From positions 116,395,319 to 116,459,318 of the forward strand of contig CP136066.1 in assembly GCA_032622095.1 (NCBI GenBank): DNA of 64,000 nt, written 5' to 3'. Position 1 is the first letter of the stretch. Each line of letters opens with the position of its first letter. Shown here one piece after another: positions 1 through 11,040 of the stretch. The stretch comes from Siphonodentalium dalli. Taxonomy: Eukaryota > Mollusca > Scaphopoda > Gadilida > Siphonodentaliidae. A program made the translations under genes and the position numbers. The notes below the pieces were generated by a model. It was not told where the DNA came from, made no database searches, and worked only from the letters and a program-made list of their open reading frames with translations.

Positions 1-904
1 AACTTATAAATTCGGTTTAGCTTGGGTATATATACTGAAAATGATAGTAAATTACACTGTATTCATACGAAGCTAATAAGAAATAACGTACGCAAGTGAC
101 TAAACCAGAGTGGATACACACTCTTAATTATATTAATATAATTGAGGGCGTCTATGCACTTTGGGTTGATATGACACCATAGTATATAGCGTCAGCGGAA
201 ATCACCAATGTAAAACAGGTATATTATTTATATTGTAAATACTGTTCATATATTATAATGTATATCATTTGAATGTGTATTATGTAAGCCATGTACATAA
301 ATGTATTATATGTTATCTTAATACCTATGGATTATGGGTCGACAAGATTAAACGAATTGAATTGGGTGGTGGGCTAATATTGAAACTTAAGAAATTAGTT
401 TATCATTTCACAACTGTCAATAGATAACACATTGCTGCCAGCTCCCATGCCATGTTGGAGAAGTAAATATATCATTTGTAAACAACTGGTTCTGAGTAAA
501 GTTTCAAAGAACGGTAGGTAAATATGGATATATATGTTGAGTACACATTTCCATATTTTGTTCTTAGAAATTGATTTTGTGTTTATTGGTTTTGGGTGCG
601 AAATAAATATTTTAATAAAAGCTGATGAGCGAGACTCACGTTTTGCAATGAGGTATTTTCTTATTTTGTGGCTCATTTTGTGACAATAGACACAAATGAC
701 GATACGACATCGGAAACATCATATTTGATAATTGTTTTAAGATGGCGTCCAAAACGGCCACCAACATCGAAGATTTTCAAACTTACCGACATACATTTAA
801 CTGGGTTCGTCATATGGGTATAAGGGAACTGTTAATTAATAAATGCATTCACTGGTGTTCGTCAACAAACTAAATAACTCTAATATCTTGTCTCAATTCG
901 TTTA
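1..904. other. AT-rich DNA, no gene recognised
   Basis: I see no coding motif, RNA gene or clear repeat here. Short open frames exist by chance, but none resembles a known family. Confidence 0.5.
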
Positions 905-1566
905 TTAGCTCAACTTTACTTGTAGATGGGAATAAGTCATTTTGGGGTCATTTGGCACATAAACATGGCCGCTGGCAGCTATCTTGGAGTTTAATATTTG
1001 CATGACTAAATCGTTTGGCACGGGCTACAAGTCGTACCTTTGGTCGGATCGTTCTGAAATTTGTCATGGCTGTTGACATTGCTATGTAGATGGGAACGAG
1101 TCATTTTTGAGCCATTCGGCAAAACAAACATGGCAGCCAGCATCCATGTTAGATTTCAAAATTAAATCCATTAGCACGGGCAACAGACCAGAGTGTTTGT
1201 CTGATCTTCATAAAATTTGTCGTGAATCTTAATATTGACATGTAGCTGGGAACGATTCATTTTGGGGTCATCCTGTCATAAAACATGGCCGCCGGCAGCC
1301 ATCTTGTAGTTCGCTCTTTGCATGACTAAATACTTTGGCACGGGATAAAGGTCGCACCTTTCCTCAGAGCATTGTGAAATTTGTCGTGGCTGTTGACATT
1401 GAGCTGTAGATGGTAACGAGTCATTTTGGGGTCATTGGGCATAAAAAAAACATGGCCGTCAGCTGCCATTTTGGATTTCAAAATCCAATTCATCATTCCA
1501 TTTATTACTCATCACAAAAATTTAACTACTTCACAAAATTGAGCTACATTGTCATGGACACTTCCA
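905..1566 (-). mobile_element. H1 hairpin/tandem-repeat element, short copy
   Basis: Minus-strand member of the H1 family defined at 26,432-29,968. The 3' terminus (TTAGCTCAACTTTAC) is at 905. The usual hairpin partner is lost and the sequence runs straight into the conserved monomer block (TAGATGGGAACGAGTCATTT). About four degenerate monomers of roughly 160 bp follow. The 5' end near 1,535-1,566 keeps a worn form of the palindrome that reads AGTGTCAATGACACT in better copies. No coding capacity is seen. Divergence suggests an old copy. Confidence 0.65.
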
Positions 1567-3701
1567 TTGTAAAGAGTTATTGATTGCCGAAAATTCCCAA
1601 CAACTCTGCTCATCCTCAGGGCAGCCAGTTAAGTCAAAACTGACACTACCTCGGTTATTCCAGATCTCCTCACTTTTCATATACCAGTACATCATGACAT
1701 GTCGGCAGCCAAAATAACAACAATTCGCATGAATCATGCATTGCAGCCAATTGCAGTAATTCCATATCTGCATTTGGATAGGGATGTAGTGCCATCTATG
1801 GTCGTGATGTTTGGGACTTCCGGATCCCCCACACAGCAGCCATCCATGGCCGTCATTGAAACACAGTCCCATATTATGTCATGCACCCCATATATCTCAT
1901 ATACGGTATCTATGCTCTCTATACTTCTGTTGTGGGGTCATTTTAGCCAGACCTGTTTATAAGACTTCCACATGTTTTTTTTTATATAAATATTATCTCC
2001 AAAGAGTCTTTGGCGAGAGTACTAAAGTCAAATTTGAGGGAGACAAGCAGATATCCCATGGCTTGATTATATCTTAGCGCTGGGGGACGGACCGCCACCC
2101 GGGGCGATCCGATATACTGAATGTCATAAGGTACAGAACTTCAGGATTTTCGGGGAAATTTTGGACTATATGTAGCTGTTATGTTCCTGCCCATCGTGTG
2201 GGTATATTCTGGGTCAACTGATATTATATGGATTTATTAACAATACGAAGATTGTAATACATGTAGTAGCATGGTGTTGGTCTATTATATGAACCCGATG
2301 GGCATGACAGGTACAATGATTACGCCTGATTATTGCTTCATCATTGGCTACATATTCGTTCTCATTCATGTGCATCTTGCATCTATGTGCTGACTATTCC
2401 CGCTCTTCGTCCATGTATCGTAATTCATAGATTGACTACATATTGGCTTGTCACAAACAGCACATACAAACTCTCTTGGCAGGATGCAATTACGTCACCA
2501 TCGATATTAGTATATTGTTGGAAGTTGTATGATAGTATGATACATAGCGCTTCTTTTCCAAAACAAGTCATTAGGCTACCTTTTTCCTGCAGCCCGAGAA
2601 TGCAATCGCGATATCCAGGCAAGGCTTTACATGTCATGTGTCCACGGCATATGTGTTCCACAAAATGGCACATTTTTATCATGTGGTGACAACAAAGACT
2701 CCTTGACAGGATTCTATTTTTTTCGCGAATGGTCGAGTGCAGAATCTACATGCTGTCCCCAAAACACTTAACATGTTTGCCATGGGGTTGCATGTCATGT
2801 GACACGGTCCAATTGCGATGTTCGCTTAGAGTTAGTTCCTGCGCTCGAGCTAGTATGTTACGATGAGGAATCGGTCACGGGTATGTTACATGCAGCCAAT
2901 GCAGCACGGCTGGGTCGACCTCTTGTTATTGTTTTTAATCCCCTGACGTACATGTCGAGTTCTACAATGTTATGTTGCTCGACGAATAGGAGATATGATG
3001 ATTCTTCATACTAAAACCAAAAATAGTTAAGTGTAAATTCCGTGAACGACATAGTTGACGGTATTGTCCAAGAGGTGTGTGAAACCTTGCCTCTAATTCA
3101 CGCATATCTATAAAATTAAGCCGTTTGACTTAATAGTCAGAAGCAGTAAAATGTGACGCAACTTTTGCATCAACTTGTGCAATATATTAATGTTAAGATG
3201 ACAATAAAGCATCCTACCAAGAGTTTGCATGTGAACTATATTATGGTGAGCCATAATGTAGTCAATTCGCCGAATTAACACATATGTACTTATGTTGTAT
3301 AACCGAACTTGGAACACATATTCCACCACCAGCCACAGACTCCTTAAGAAATCACATTAATGGGTCACGACGGTCTCCCTTCTTATAGAGCATCTTAATG
3401 AGAGATACATTCCATGCAGCTGTCTGGATAATTACATGATTCTAAAACTTGGTAAATAATTTCACAACGTTGTCTATTGTCGCAGGAATAACTGTTTTAA
3501 GTAGTTCATTCGAAAAGTTGCCATATTCAGTAGATTTTTTTTTCTTTCTAAAGTATAACACAATTAATTTCTTCACATGCTTCTTTGGCACTATCACAAT
3601 GTATAAAGTTGAAGTTTCGTTCACATTATAATGTTCTGTTCTATTCGAAGAAACGGTCTCTTTACAGACCACTTTCTTGAAAAAATCTACTCTTTCATCA
3701 G
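1567..3701. other. Unassigned region with weak open frames
   Basis: Several overlapping open frames occur on both strands, the longest being 118 codons at 2,333-2,689 (+). None shows a recognisable domain and codon use gives no clear winner, so I do not call a gene. The segment is somewhat less AT-rich than its surroundings and may be an old element that I cannot place. Confidence 0.4.
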
Positions 3702-3714
3702 GACCAGTCAGGAT
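3702..3714 (+). repeat. 5' target-site duplication of LINE-1A
   Basis: GACCAGTCAGGAT is repeated exactly at 6,952-6,964, and the LINE lies between the two. It fixes the LINE's 5' end at 3,715. It appears a third time at about 9,173-9,185 because the 3' flank was carried along in a later tandem duplication. Confidence 0.85.
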
Positions 3715-4027
3715 AAAACTCAGAACATTATACAACCATGGCTCACTTGTATATATTAGTCATTTCATCTTTCTTGTTAATATCAACTTATTCACCATGT
3801 AAGCCTACAATAGTTTCATATCATCTTTTCCTAATATTTTCTACATGTTTTTCTCTTATTTATCTCTTTTTTCTAAATCAGTTTCACCCATTAGCTTTGA
3901 ATTTTTTTTCGAATCATACACAACACACTTTTCAAAATAACCCCGATCGAGCTGTGGATTACTTTTCATCTATCTTCCAAATTAACTTCAGTTCCGTCAC
4001 GGTACGATGCTTTTCGGTCATAAATAA

Positions 4028-5280
4028 ATGGGGATTTCTGCCGAGCAGCATCGTATAGTGACGGGACTTTTTGATACAAAGAAGAAAGCCCTGTCGCAGA
4101 AAATAAAACATGTCACATGTAGCTTTCTCATATTAAAATCATTCCGTGGATCAAGTATTAGGCTACCGTTGATCCTGGTTTTAATTACAGCGCTTCTTAT
4201 AATCTCAGGTTCAGTCCATGTCAACCCGGGCCCTGTACTAGACCAGACATTAATGACTGAAAACCATCCCGACACTTTGACCATTTTCCAATAAAATATA
4301 AGAAGCATCCGGAATAAAATCCACAAAATAAATCACATAATATCTGATTATGATATATTATGCTTTACAGAAACCCATCTGGACCCCTCATACCCATCTG
4401 AAAATATTCTTATTGAAGGATTCACCTCTCCTGTCGGAGCTGATCGGGACTGTCATGGTGGTGGTATTTGTGTATACTTCGACGATAACTTATTATACAA
4501 GCGCATAGAAAGCCTCGAATTTGAATCGTCTGTATAATGTGGTTTGAATACGCAGTAAACGTAACAAATTTCTCTTTGGTCTATCATACCGATCAGAAGA
4601 CTTCAGTGCCCCAAACTATTGGACCCTCTTCGAGGAATCCATTTTTGAAGCGTTAGATATCTCCCATAATGTAATACTATACTAGGGAATTTTAATTCAA
4701 ATTATCTTGATCCCTCGTCCAAACTTAAAAATACCACGGACTATTTTTCACTCAGAAATGTGATTACATCCCCGACCAGAATCACTGCTACATCCGCGAC
4801 GCTTTTGGGCCCCATCATTATAAGCCCTGACTTCCAAGTGAGGGATGCCAACATACTTGACTTAGAAATTTCGGACCACTCAGGTGTTTATGCGACCATC
4901 TCATTTGATCAACTGTCACCCCTTTCCTTCCAAAGGACTATATGGAACTATAATTGCGGCGACTTCCAAAAGGCGGCAATTTTAATAAATGATGTAAATT
5001 GGGATGATCTCCTCCAGCCTGAGAATGACATTGATATGGTAGTGCAAATTTTATATGACAAATTCTTTGAAATAATGCGAATCACTATACCACAAACTAC
5101 AGTTACGATACGATCGAAAGACAAAATTTGGTTCAATAGCGACATCCGACGTGAGATTCGACGTCGAGATTGATTGCGATCGGTCGCCATCAAGTCTAGC
5201 ACTGAAAATAATTGGACAAAATACAAAAAATCGAGTCAACAAGTTAACATGAAAAAGTATGCGAAAGCCAAATTTGCCAT
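4028..5280 (+). pseudogene. LINE-1A ORF2 N-terminal part: NPGP motif and endonuclease
   Basis: The frame opening at 4,028 ends in a hydrophobic stretch followed by SGSVHVNPGP, close to the 2A-like tail found at the N-terminus of some CR1-type ORFs. After one in-frame stop near 4,294 it continues with NIRSIRNKI, the TETHLD catalytic motif and HGGGI, all typical of AP-type LINE endonucleases. A further disruption follows near 4,535. The C-terminal endonuclease part (4,760-5,173) carries PTRITATSATLLGP and the ISDHSG motif, whose histidine is catalytic in this family. The linker toward the reverse transcriptase runs to about 5,280, with a stop at 5,171-5,173. It is therefore a pseudogene. Confidence 0.85.
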
Positions 5281-5286
5281 CGCCAT

Positions 5287-5894
5287 TTGCAAGCAATTTA
5301 CAGAATTATCAATGAAGACGCCCCTTTGTATCTGACATATCTTCTACCAGCACGCTCCAGAGAACGATCGGATTATAACCTTAGATTCCCAAATAAATTT
5401 TATTCCTATTTCGCTAATACCAAGCATTTTAAACAGTCATTTCTCCCATCTGTTGTTCTGGAATGGAACAAATTACCTGTGTATATAATCAATGCAATCT
5501 CCATTTCAGATTTCAAAGCCAATTTCGGGATTATAGACCCAATAATAAAACCCACATCTTATTTTTATACAGGAAAAAGGAAAATTAATACAATACACTG
5601 TAAAAATGCGGAATCATTGTAGTGATCTCCGTTCGGATATGTTCGATAATCACATATCAGAGTCGCCTATATGCACCTGTAACTTAGACACTGAAGACGC
5701 CAATCACTATTTTCATGTTTGCCCTTTAATTGTAGATCAGAGAATTGACTTTTACCGAAATTTAAGTAGTAATGGTTTTCAATCATTAGAAGCAAATCAT
5801 TTCTTACGTGGGGTTAAAGGTATATCAAACCGCAAGAACACTACTCTTTTCCGCATTACTCAATCTTTTATAGCTAAAACAAAGCGTTTTGAAC
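5287..5894 (+). pseudogene. LINE-1A ORF2 C-terminal domain
   Basis: This segment encodes the post-RT C-terminal region of a CR1-like ORF2. IYRIINEDAPLYL and a WNKLP block are typical of the region after the thumb. After a frame change near 5,600 a cysteine/histidine knuckle follows (SPICTCN, HYFHVCPL). It abuts the endonuclease linker with a frame change, marking the deletion joint. The frame reads into the hAT MITE at 5,895; the sister copy shows that the original frame stops a few codons later (KRFEQTHI). Confidence 0.8.
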
Positions 5895-6657
5895 TAGTGT
5901 TCGGTATTCGACGGATTTCGGTATTCGAATATTCGGTTCGAATAACGAGCGAATATTCGAATAGTATTCGAATATTAGATAAATTATAAAATTATATAGA
6001 TAACATATTTTGAAACCAATTTATTATTTAATGAAATAGCATATTTATCCATGCACATGCTATACGCAAAAAAAAAGATAGAAAAAAGTATTTTGGCTTA
6101 ATAGCAAGAGTTTATCTGTTTATGAAGTTCAATTAGTTAATGTCCTATGCATGGCTTAAAGATTCTTGTTCAAGAAGTGTAACATTCGGACAGTCTGCGG
6201 CTTCAACCGGTTGCGTTTTTCAGTAGAGATCAGCCCTGCGGTAGCCTTTTATGTTTTGGCATCCAACGTGAAGTGAATCCATATATCTGATTTCTTCGAA
6301 TTTGACGCCATATTATACAGACAAGGGACAGCGCGCAAACAAAACAAATCGATGCCTTATATGTCCGCTTCCTATGACTACATGCAAGCACGGTCTGGTT
6401 TACACCTAGCCAATAAAATTATTTGACGTCATGACGCCAATCAAATCAGAACGTTACAGTTACATCATATTAATTCGTTTATGGTCAGTGGAAAATAGAC
6501 TATACTTTTAACAGACCCTCAGACTAATAACAAACCAGGAAACAATTACCCGTAGATTATTCTCGAATATTCGAATAGTCAAATAATTATTCGAATATTC
6601 GAATATTTATTTTTACGAGCGAATATTCGAACATTCGAATATTCGGACCGAACACTA
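5895..6657. mobile_element. hAT-type MITE, 763 bp
   Basis: Flanked by 8-bp TTTTGAAC duplications (5,887-5,894 and 6,658-6,665). Both ends begin TAGTGTTCGG in inverted orientation. An 8-bp TSD with TAGTG-type termini is diagnostic of the hAT superfamily. Both subterminal regions are full of the palindrome CGAATATTCG. There is no transposase frame. The sister unit at 8,881-8,895 is the exact empty site. Confidence 0.9.
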
Positions 6658-7253
6658 TTTTGAACAAACCCATGTATGATGACATGCATGGTGAATCTCT
6701 CCATTCATCTTTCAAACTCACTGAGTTCTTGGTTTTTCTTCATAACCGAGATTGGAATACAGATGGAAACCCGACATCCGCAGCACACAAACTCTGCACT
6801 TTCCTTTTTTACCACTTTGTGCTATATCTGCTATGTATTTTTATGTATGTTCCATGATTGTATTATGCGAGGGGCAAGTTTGTAAGTTTTGTAACTTGTG
6901 CCCTGATCCTATGTATATTTTCTAGATACATTAAAATATGTTTAAAGTAAAGACCAGTCAGGATGTTAATAATTTGTTTCATTTCGTTTATTCCTCAGTT
7001 CGTTTATCACTCTCCAATATTCGGACGGATGTTCATTTTCCATGTTATCAACTAGTTTACTAATTCTTGGAAATGTAGTTTAAATATGTTAGTTTCTTTC
7101 TTATAATATGTTTTATTGAACCCTATTCGAGGAATCCATTTTTGAAGCGTTAGATATCTCCCATAAGTATTACTACTAGGGGATTTTAATTCAAATTATC
7201 TTGATCCCTGGTCCAAACTTAAAAATACCACGGACTATATTTCACTCAGAAAT

Positions 7254-7780
7254 GTGATTACATCCCCGACCAGAATCAATGCTACATCCGCGACGCTTTT
7301 GGGCCCCATCATTATAAGCCCTGACATCCAAGTGAGGGATGCCGACATACTTGACTTAGAAATTTCGGACCACTCAGGTGTTTATGCGACCATCTCATTT
7401 GATCAACTGTCACCCCTTTCCTTCCAAAGGACTATATGGAACTATAATCGCGGCGACTTCCAAAAGGCGGCAATTTTAATAAATGATGTAAATTGGGATG
7501 ATCTCCTCCAGCCTGAGAATGACATTGATATGGTAGTGCAAATTTTCTATGACAAATTCTTTGAAATAATGCGAATCACTATACCACAAACTACAGTTAC
7601 GATACGATCGAAAGACAAAATTTTGTTCAATAGCGACATCCGACGTGAGATTCGACGTCGAGATAGATTGCGATCGGTCGCCATCAAGTCTAGCACTGAA
7701 AATAATTGGACAAAATAAAAAAAATCGAGTCAACAAGTTAACATGAAAAAGTATGCGAAAGCCAAATTTTCCATCGCCAT
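7254..7780 (+). pseudogene. LINE endonuclease C-terminal part, duplicated copy
   Basis: Duplicate of 4,760-5,280. It keeps PTRINATSATLLGP and ISDHSG and the following linker. The internal stop of unit 1 (after EIRRRD) is absent here, where the frame continues with RLRSVAIKSS, but it stops again at 7,716-7,718. It lacks the start of the endonuclease domain because the duplication began inside it. Confidence 0.75.
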
Positions 7781-8899
7781 TTGCAAGCAATTTACAGAAT
7801 TATCAATGAAGACGCCCCTTTGTATCTGACATATCTTCTACCAGCACGCTCCAGAGAACGATCGGATTATAACCTTAGATTCCCAAATAAAGTTTATTCC
7901 TATTTCGCTAATACCGAGCATTTTAAACAGTCATTTCTCCCATCTGTTGTTCTGGAATGGAACAAATTACCTGTGTATATAATCAATGCAACCTCCATTT
8001 CAGATTTCAAAGCCAATTTCGGGATTATAGACCCAATAATAAAACCCCCATCTTATTTTTATACAGGAAAAAGGAAAATTAATACAATACACTGTAAAAT
8101 TCGGAATCATTGTAGTGATCTCCGTTCGGATATGTTCGATAATCACAAATCGGAGTCGCCTATATGCCCCTATAACTTAGACAACGAAGACCACAATCAC
8201 TATTTTCATGTTTGCCCTTTATTTGTAGATCAGAGAATTGACTTTTACCGAAATTTAAGTATTAAAGGCACGTGAGGCCTTAGTTGTCGAAAATATTCAT
8301 ATTTGTTCCAAACACCGTAAACAGAAAAACATTAAAACGCATACAGTTTCGTTCATATATACCATGACCATCGCGTAAACAGCGTGTTATCACAAAGACC
8401 TACTATATTTTACCTAAGCAAGAGCATGATTGTGTTACAGAAGACAGCACAATGCTACTGGCTAATCACACACGAATGGCATAAACGCTCTTTATTAGTT
8501 CCATATCAGGAATTCACCAACAAAGAACGCTCTTTATGTTTACCATCATAATATAAACAAACACCAGAAAAGTAACTTTTTATGTTTTTGTTTACATAAC
8601 AATGGTCAAACAGATGACAATAACATACTGTTTATGCGATATTTCTTATTTGTATACGGACAAAGTCTGTCTACATTTTGATGTTCTTTCTGTTTGTGAC
8701 GGTTTTTGACGGGTGTAAATATTTTCACAGGATACCCACCGCCAAGGCCAACCGTACCTTTAATGGTTTTCAATCATTAGAAGCAAATCATTTCTTACGT
8801 GGGGTTAAAGGTATATCAAACCACAAGAACACTACTCTTTTCCGCATTACTCAATCTTTTATAGCTAAAACAAAGCGTTTTGAACAAACCCATATATGA
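7781..8899 (+). pseudogene. LINE ORF2 C-terminal domain, duplicated copy, split by MITE
   Basis: Duplicate of 5,287-5,894. The frame reads from IYRIINEDAPL through ICPYN and HYFHVCPLF without a break, so the frame change of unit 1 near 5,600 is absent. It is interrupted at 8,262 by the TTAA-flanked MITE and resumes at 8,760, ending KRFEQTHI-stop at about 8,899. It supplies the true C-terminus of this LINE frame. Confidence 0.75.
8266..8759. mobile_element. piggyBac-type MITE, 494 bp
   Basis: Flanked by TTAA (8,262-8,265 and 8,760-8,763). The inverted termini AGGCACGTGAGGCCTTAG and AGGTACGGTTGGCCTTGG match at 13 of 18 positions. TTAA duplications with short inverted repeats are the hallmark of the piggyBac superfamily. 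Unit 1 (around 5,770) is an approximate empty site. No coding frame. Confidence 0.8.
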
Positions 8900-9336
8900 T
8901 GACATGCATGGTGAATCTCTCCATTCATCTTTCAAACTCACTGAGTTCTAGGTTTTTCTTCATAACCGAGATTGGAATACAGATGGAAACCCGACATCCG
9001 CAGCACACACACTCTGCACTGTCCTTTATAACCACTTTGTGCTATATCTGCTATGCATTTTTATGTATGTTCCATGATTGTATTATGAGAGGGGCAAGTT
9101 TGTAAGTTTTGTAACTTGTGCCCTGATCCCTATGTATATTTTCTAGATACATTAAAATATGTTTAAAGTAAAGACCAGTCAGGATGTTAATAATTTGTTT
9201 CATTTCGTTTATTCCTCAGTTCGTTTATCACTCTCCAATATTCGGACGGATGTTCATTTTCCATGTTATCAACTAGCTTTACTAATTCTAGGAAATGTAG
9301 TTTAAATATGTTAGTTTCTTTCTTATAATATGTTTT

Positions 9337-10129
9337 GGCTGGAAAAAATCGCCCCTAAGACTTGCGTCGCTCGGATTTTGCTTCATTTATCGACACGCGT
9401 TTCCCATTTCAAGTTTTAACTGGCTGCATCGCTATCAAACCATTTACGCTTTCTTTTTGCTAAAATGAGTCGCTCTAGTGTTGATAAATGTAAAAATAGT
9501 TTCAAAATTTCGAACTGCACATTCTGTTCCGTGCCTTCTTGGCTCATAATTGGTCATCCTAAATTCACACTGGAGATCCGTGAACTCGATCTACGGTTAC
9601 ACGAATTAAGTACAACGGTCATTTATTTTATTTTCACGTCGAAGTTACTGCACAAAATCGGTGAGTATTAAACAAAACAATGATATTTTCCATATCAGAT
9701 TAATTTAAAAAGGTGTGAGAATAAACCATCTATGGGAAGAAGTAATCCATTGCCGAAACAATGTCTTAATCGTGTCACAAAAGAGATTTATATACCTTAT
9801 TTCTTGAATAATTTCCAAGTTTACGATTTCAATCGTTAGGTGAGACCCTGTCGGTCGTTCTCTGAGTGTATGTTATTTGTCTCCAAATAGCCTAGCATCT
9901 AAGCATACTTATATGTTGAACCCAGGTGTTATAACAAGATGAAAGGCATGTATACGGTATGCATTTTGAAATCCAGTATTATTTCTGCAAGAACTCGTAC
10001 AGCGGTTTCGAACACCACGCACGGTTAAGCAAACATGTTTAATAACACGCACACCGGTTTTCAATATTAGAAAAATTATTAAACCTCTATAAAATGGTCG
10101 ACATAGAGTATATACCTAAGGGGTTTCAG
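9337..10129. other. Unassigned DNA after the duplication
   Basis: Nothing recognisable. A 68-codon open frame at 9,465-9,671 (+) has no family resemblance. Confidence 0.4.
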
Positions 10130-11040
10130 CGTTATGTGCACATATATTAATAAGGCGCATTTGTTTAAACAATAGAGTCAGCACTGGGCCTTTCACATAA
10201 CTGCGTAAAAAGACGTTCGTTAATTTTAGTGGACAACTTTACTAAACAATCAGTAAATTGGTATGTGAACGCATTGCGCGATGCACAGAAATGCACAAAT
10301 TTATGTGACGAGATCAAGACTCCCATATAAAAGAGCACAATTGTAATACCATGCATGTTACTACAACGGTACTACCGTGGTACCATGGTAGTGTCGTACT
10401 AACATGGTTCGATAAGTGATATTTACCATGGTACTATACCATGATACATTGGAACTCTACTAGGGTAGGGGTCTACTTTACCATGATACTACAATGGCAG
10501 TTTGGTACAACCATGTCAGTATAGTACTACCACGGTATACTACCTTGGTACAACCACGTTAAATTGATATATATATCATGTACGATACCATGGCACTGCA
10601 CTAATGTACTCTACCATGATTTTGGTTACAGTTGGTACTACCATGCATTGTGGTATGGTATTACCACGATAAAGTGATAACTACCATTGTACTACCATGG
10701 TACCATTGAAAGCACGTACTAGGGTAAACTACAATGTTACAGTTGATGCCGTTGTAAAGTGTAGTTTGTCAAATTAGACTAGATTATTCTACAATATAAA
10801 TAGACCAAGTATTCTCGGCCCACAACTGCTCGGGATATTGACTCTACATATAAGGTTACATCTTTTGATGAATCCATTTGAACAAGCGAGTGGAGCTAAA
10901 TGCATTGCATGGGTGTGAAACACTTGCGTTATACGGAAAGCTAACGGATAGTTCAACGCACTTATGTGAAAGGTGTAAGCACAGTGCGTAACTTAAACGC
11001 ATGTGTTAAACGCATGTATGTGAAAGCAGCTTAAGAAATA
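10130..11040. repeat. Candidate fold-back element with CCATGG-rich core
   Basis: The core at 10,365-10,725 is packed with variants of TACCATGGTA and GGTACTACCATGG, giving many overlapping dyads. The flanks share an imperfect inverted motif: CCTTTCACATAACTGCGT near 10,190 and, on the other strand, CCTTTCACATAAGTGCGT near 10,950. This suggests a non-autonomous element with degenerate terminal repeats. I could not define a TSD. Confidence 0.35.

Larger units (their letters stand above)
3715..6951 (+). mobile_element. CR1/L2-like non-LTR retrotransposon, internally deleted (LINE-1A)
   Basis: Non-LTR retrotransposon bounded by 13-bp target-site duplications. In order it holds a 5' region, an N-terminal frame ending in a 2A-like NPGP motif, an AP-type endonuclease, a linker, then directly the C-terminal part of ORF2 and a 3' UTR ending in TTTAAAGTAAA without poly(A). 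The reverse transcriptase core that should lie between the linker (to about 5,280) and the C-terminal domain (from about 5,287) is missing, so the copy is non-autonomous. A hAT-type MITE (5,895-6,657) interrupts the 3' end. The family call rests on the NPGP/endonuclease arrangement and the terminal cysteine-histidine domain. Confidence 0.85.
4617..7114 (+). repeat. Tandem duplication, unit 1
   Basis: Unit 1 of a direct tandem duplication. It starts inside the LINE endonuclease and ends about 150 bp into the host DNA beyond the LINE's 3' TSD. Without the 763-bp MITE and its 8-bp TSD it is about 1,727 bp, against about 1,724 bp for unit 2 corrected in the same way. Carrying host flank shows a genomic duplication rather than a second retrotransposition. 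Confidence 0.85.
7115..9336 (+). repeat. Tandem duplication, unit 2
   Basis: Second unit, directly abutting unit 1 and near-identical by eye. It contains the same LINE endonuclease/C-terminal joint, the same 3' UTR, the same GACCAGTCAGGAT and the same 150 bp of host flank. It lacks the hAT MITE and instead has a piggyBac-type MITE at 8,266-8,759. Confidence 0.85.

Noticed and set aside
1552-2689. Overlapping frames on both strands in the 1.5-2.7 kb region
   Set aside because: I tried RT, integrase and piggyBac motifs in these frames and found none that fit.
3442-3735. 97-codon minus-strand frame next to the LINE
   Set aside because: No domain; it spans the LINE target duplication and so would be cut by the insertion.
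6660-6885. Small frames after the LINE C-terminus (also 8,896-9,105)
   Set aside because: They lie in the LINE 3' UTR, duplicated with it, and differ in frame integrity.
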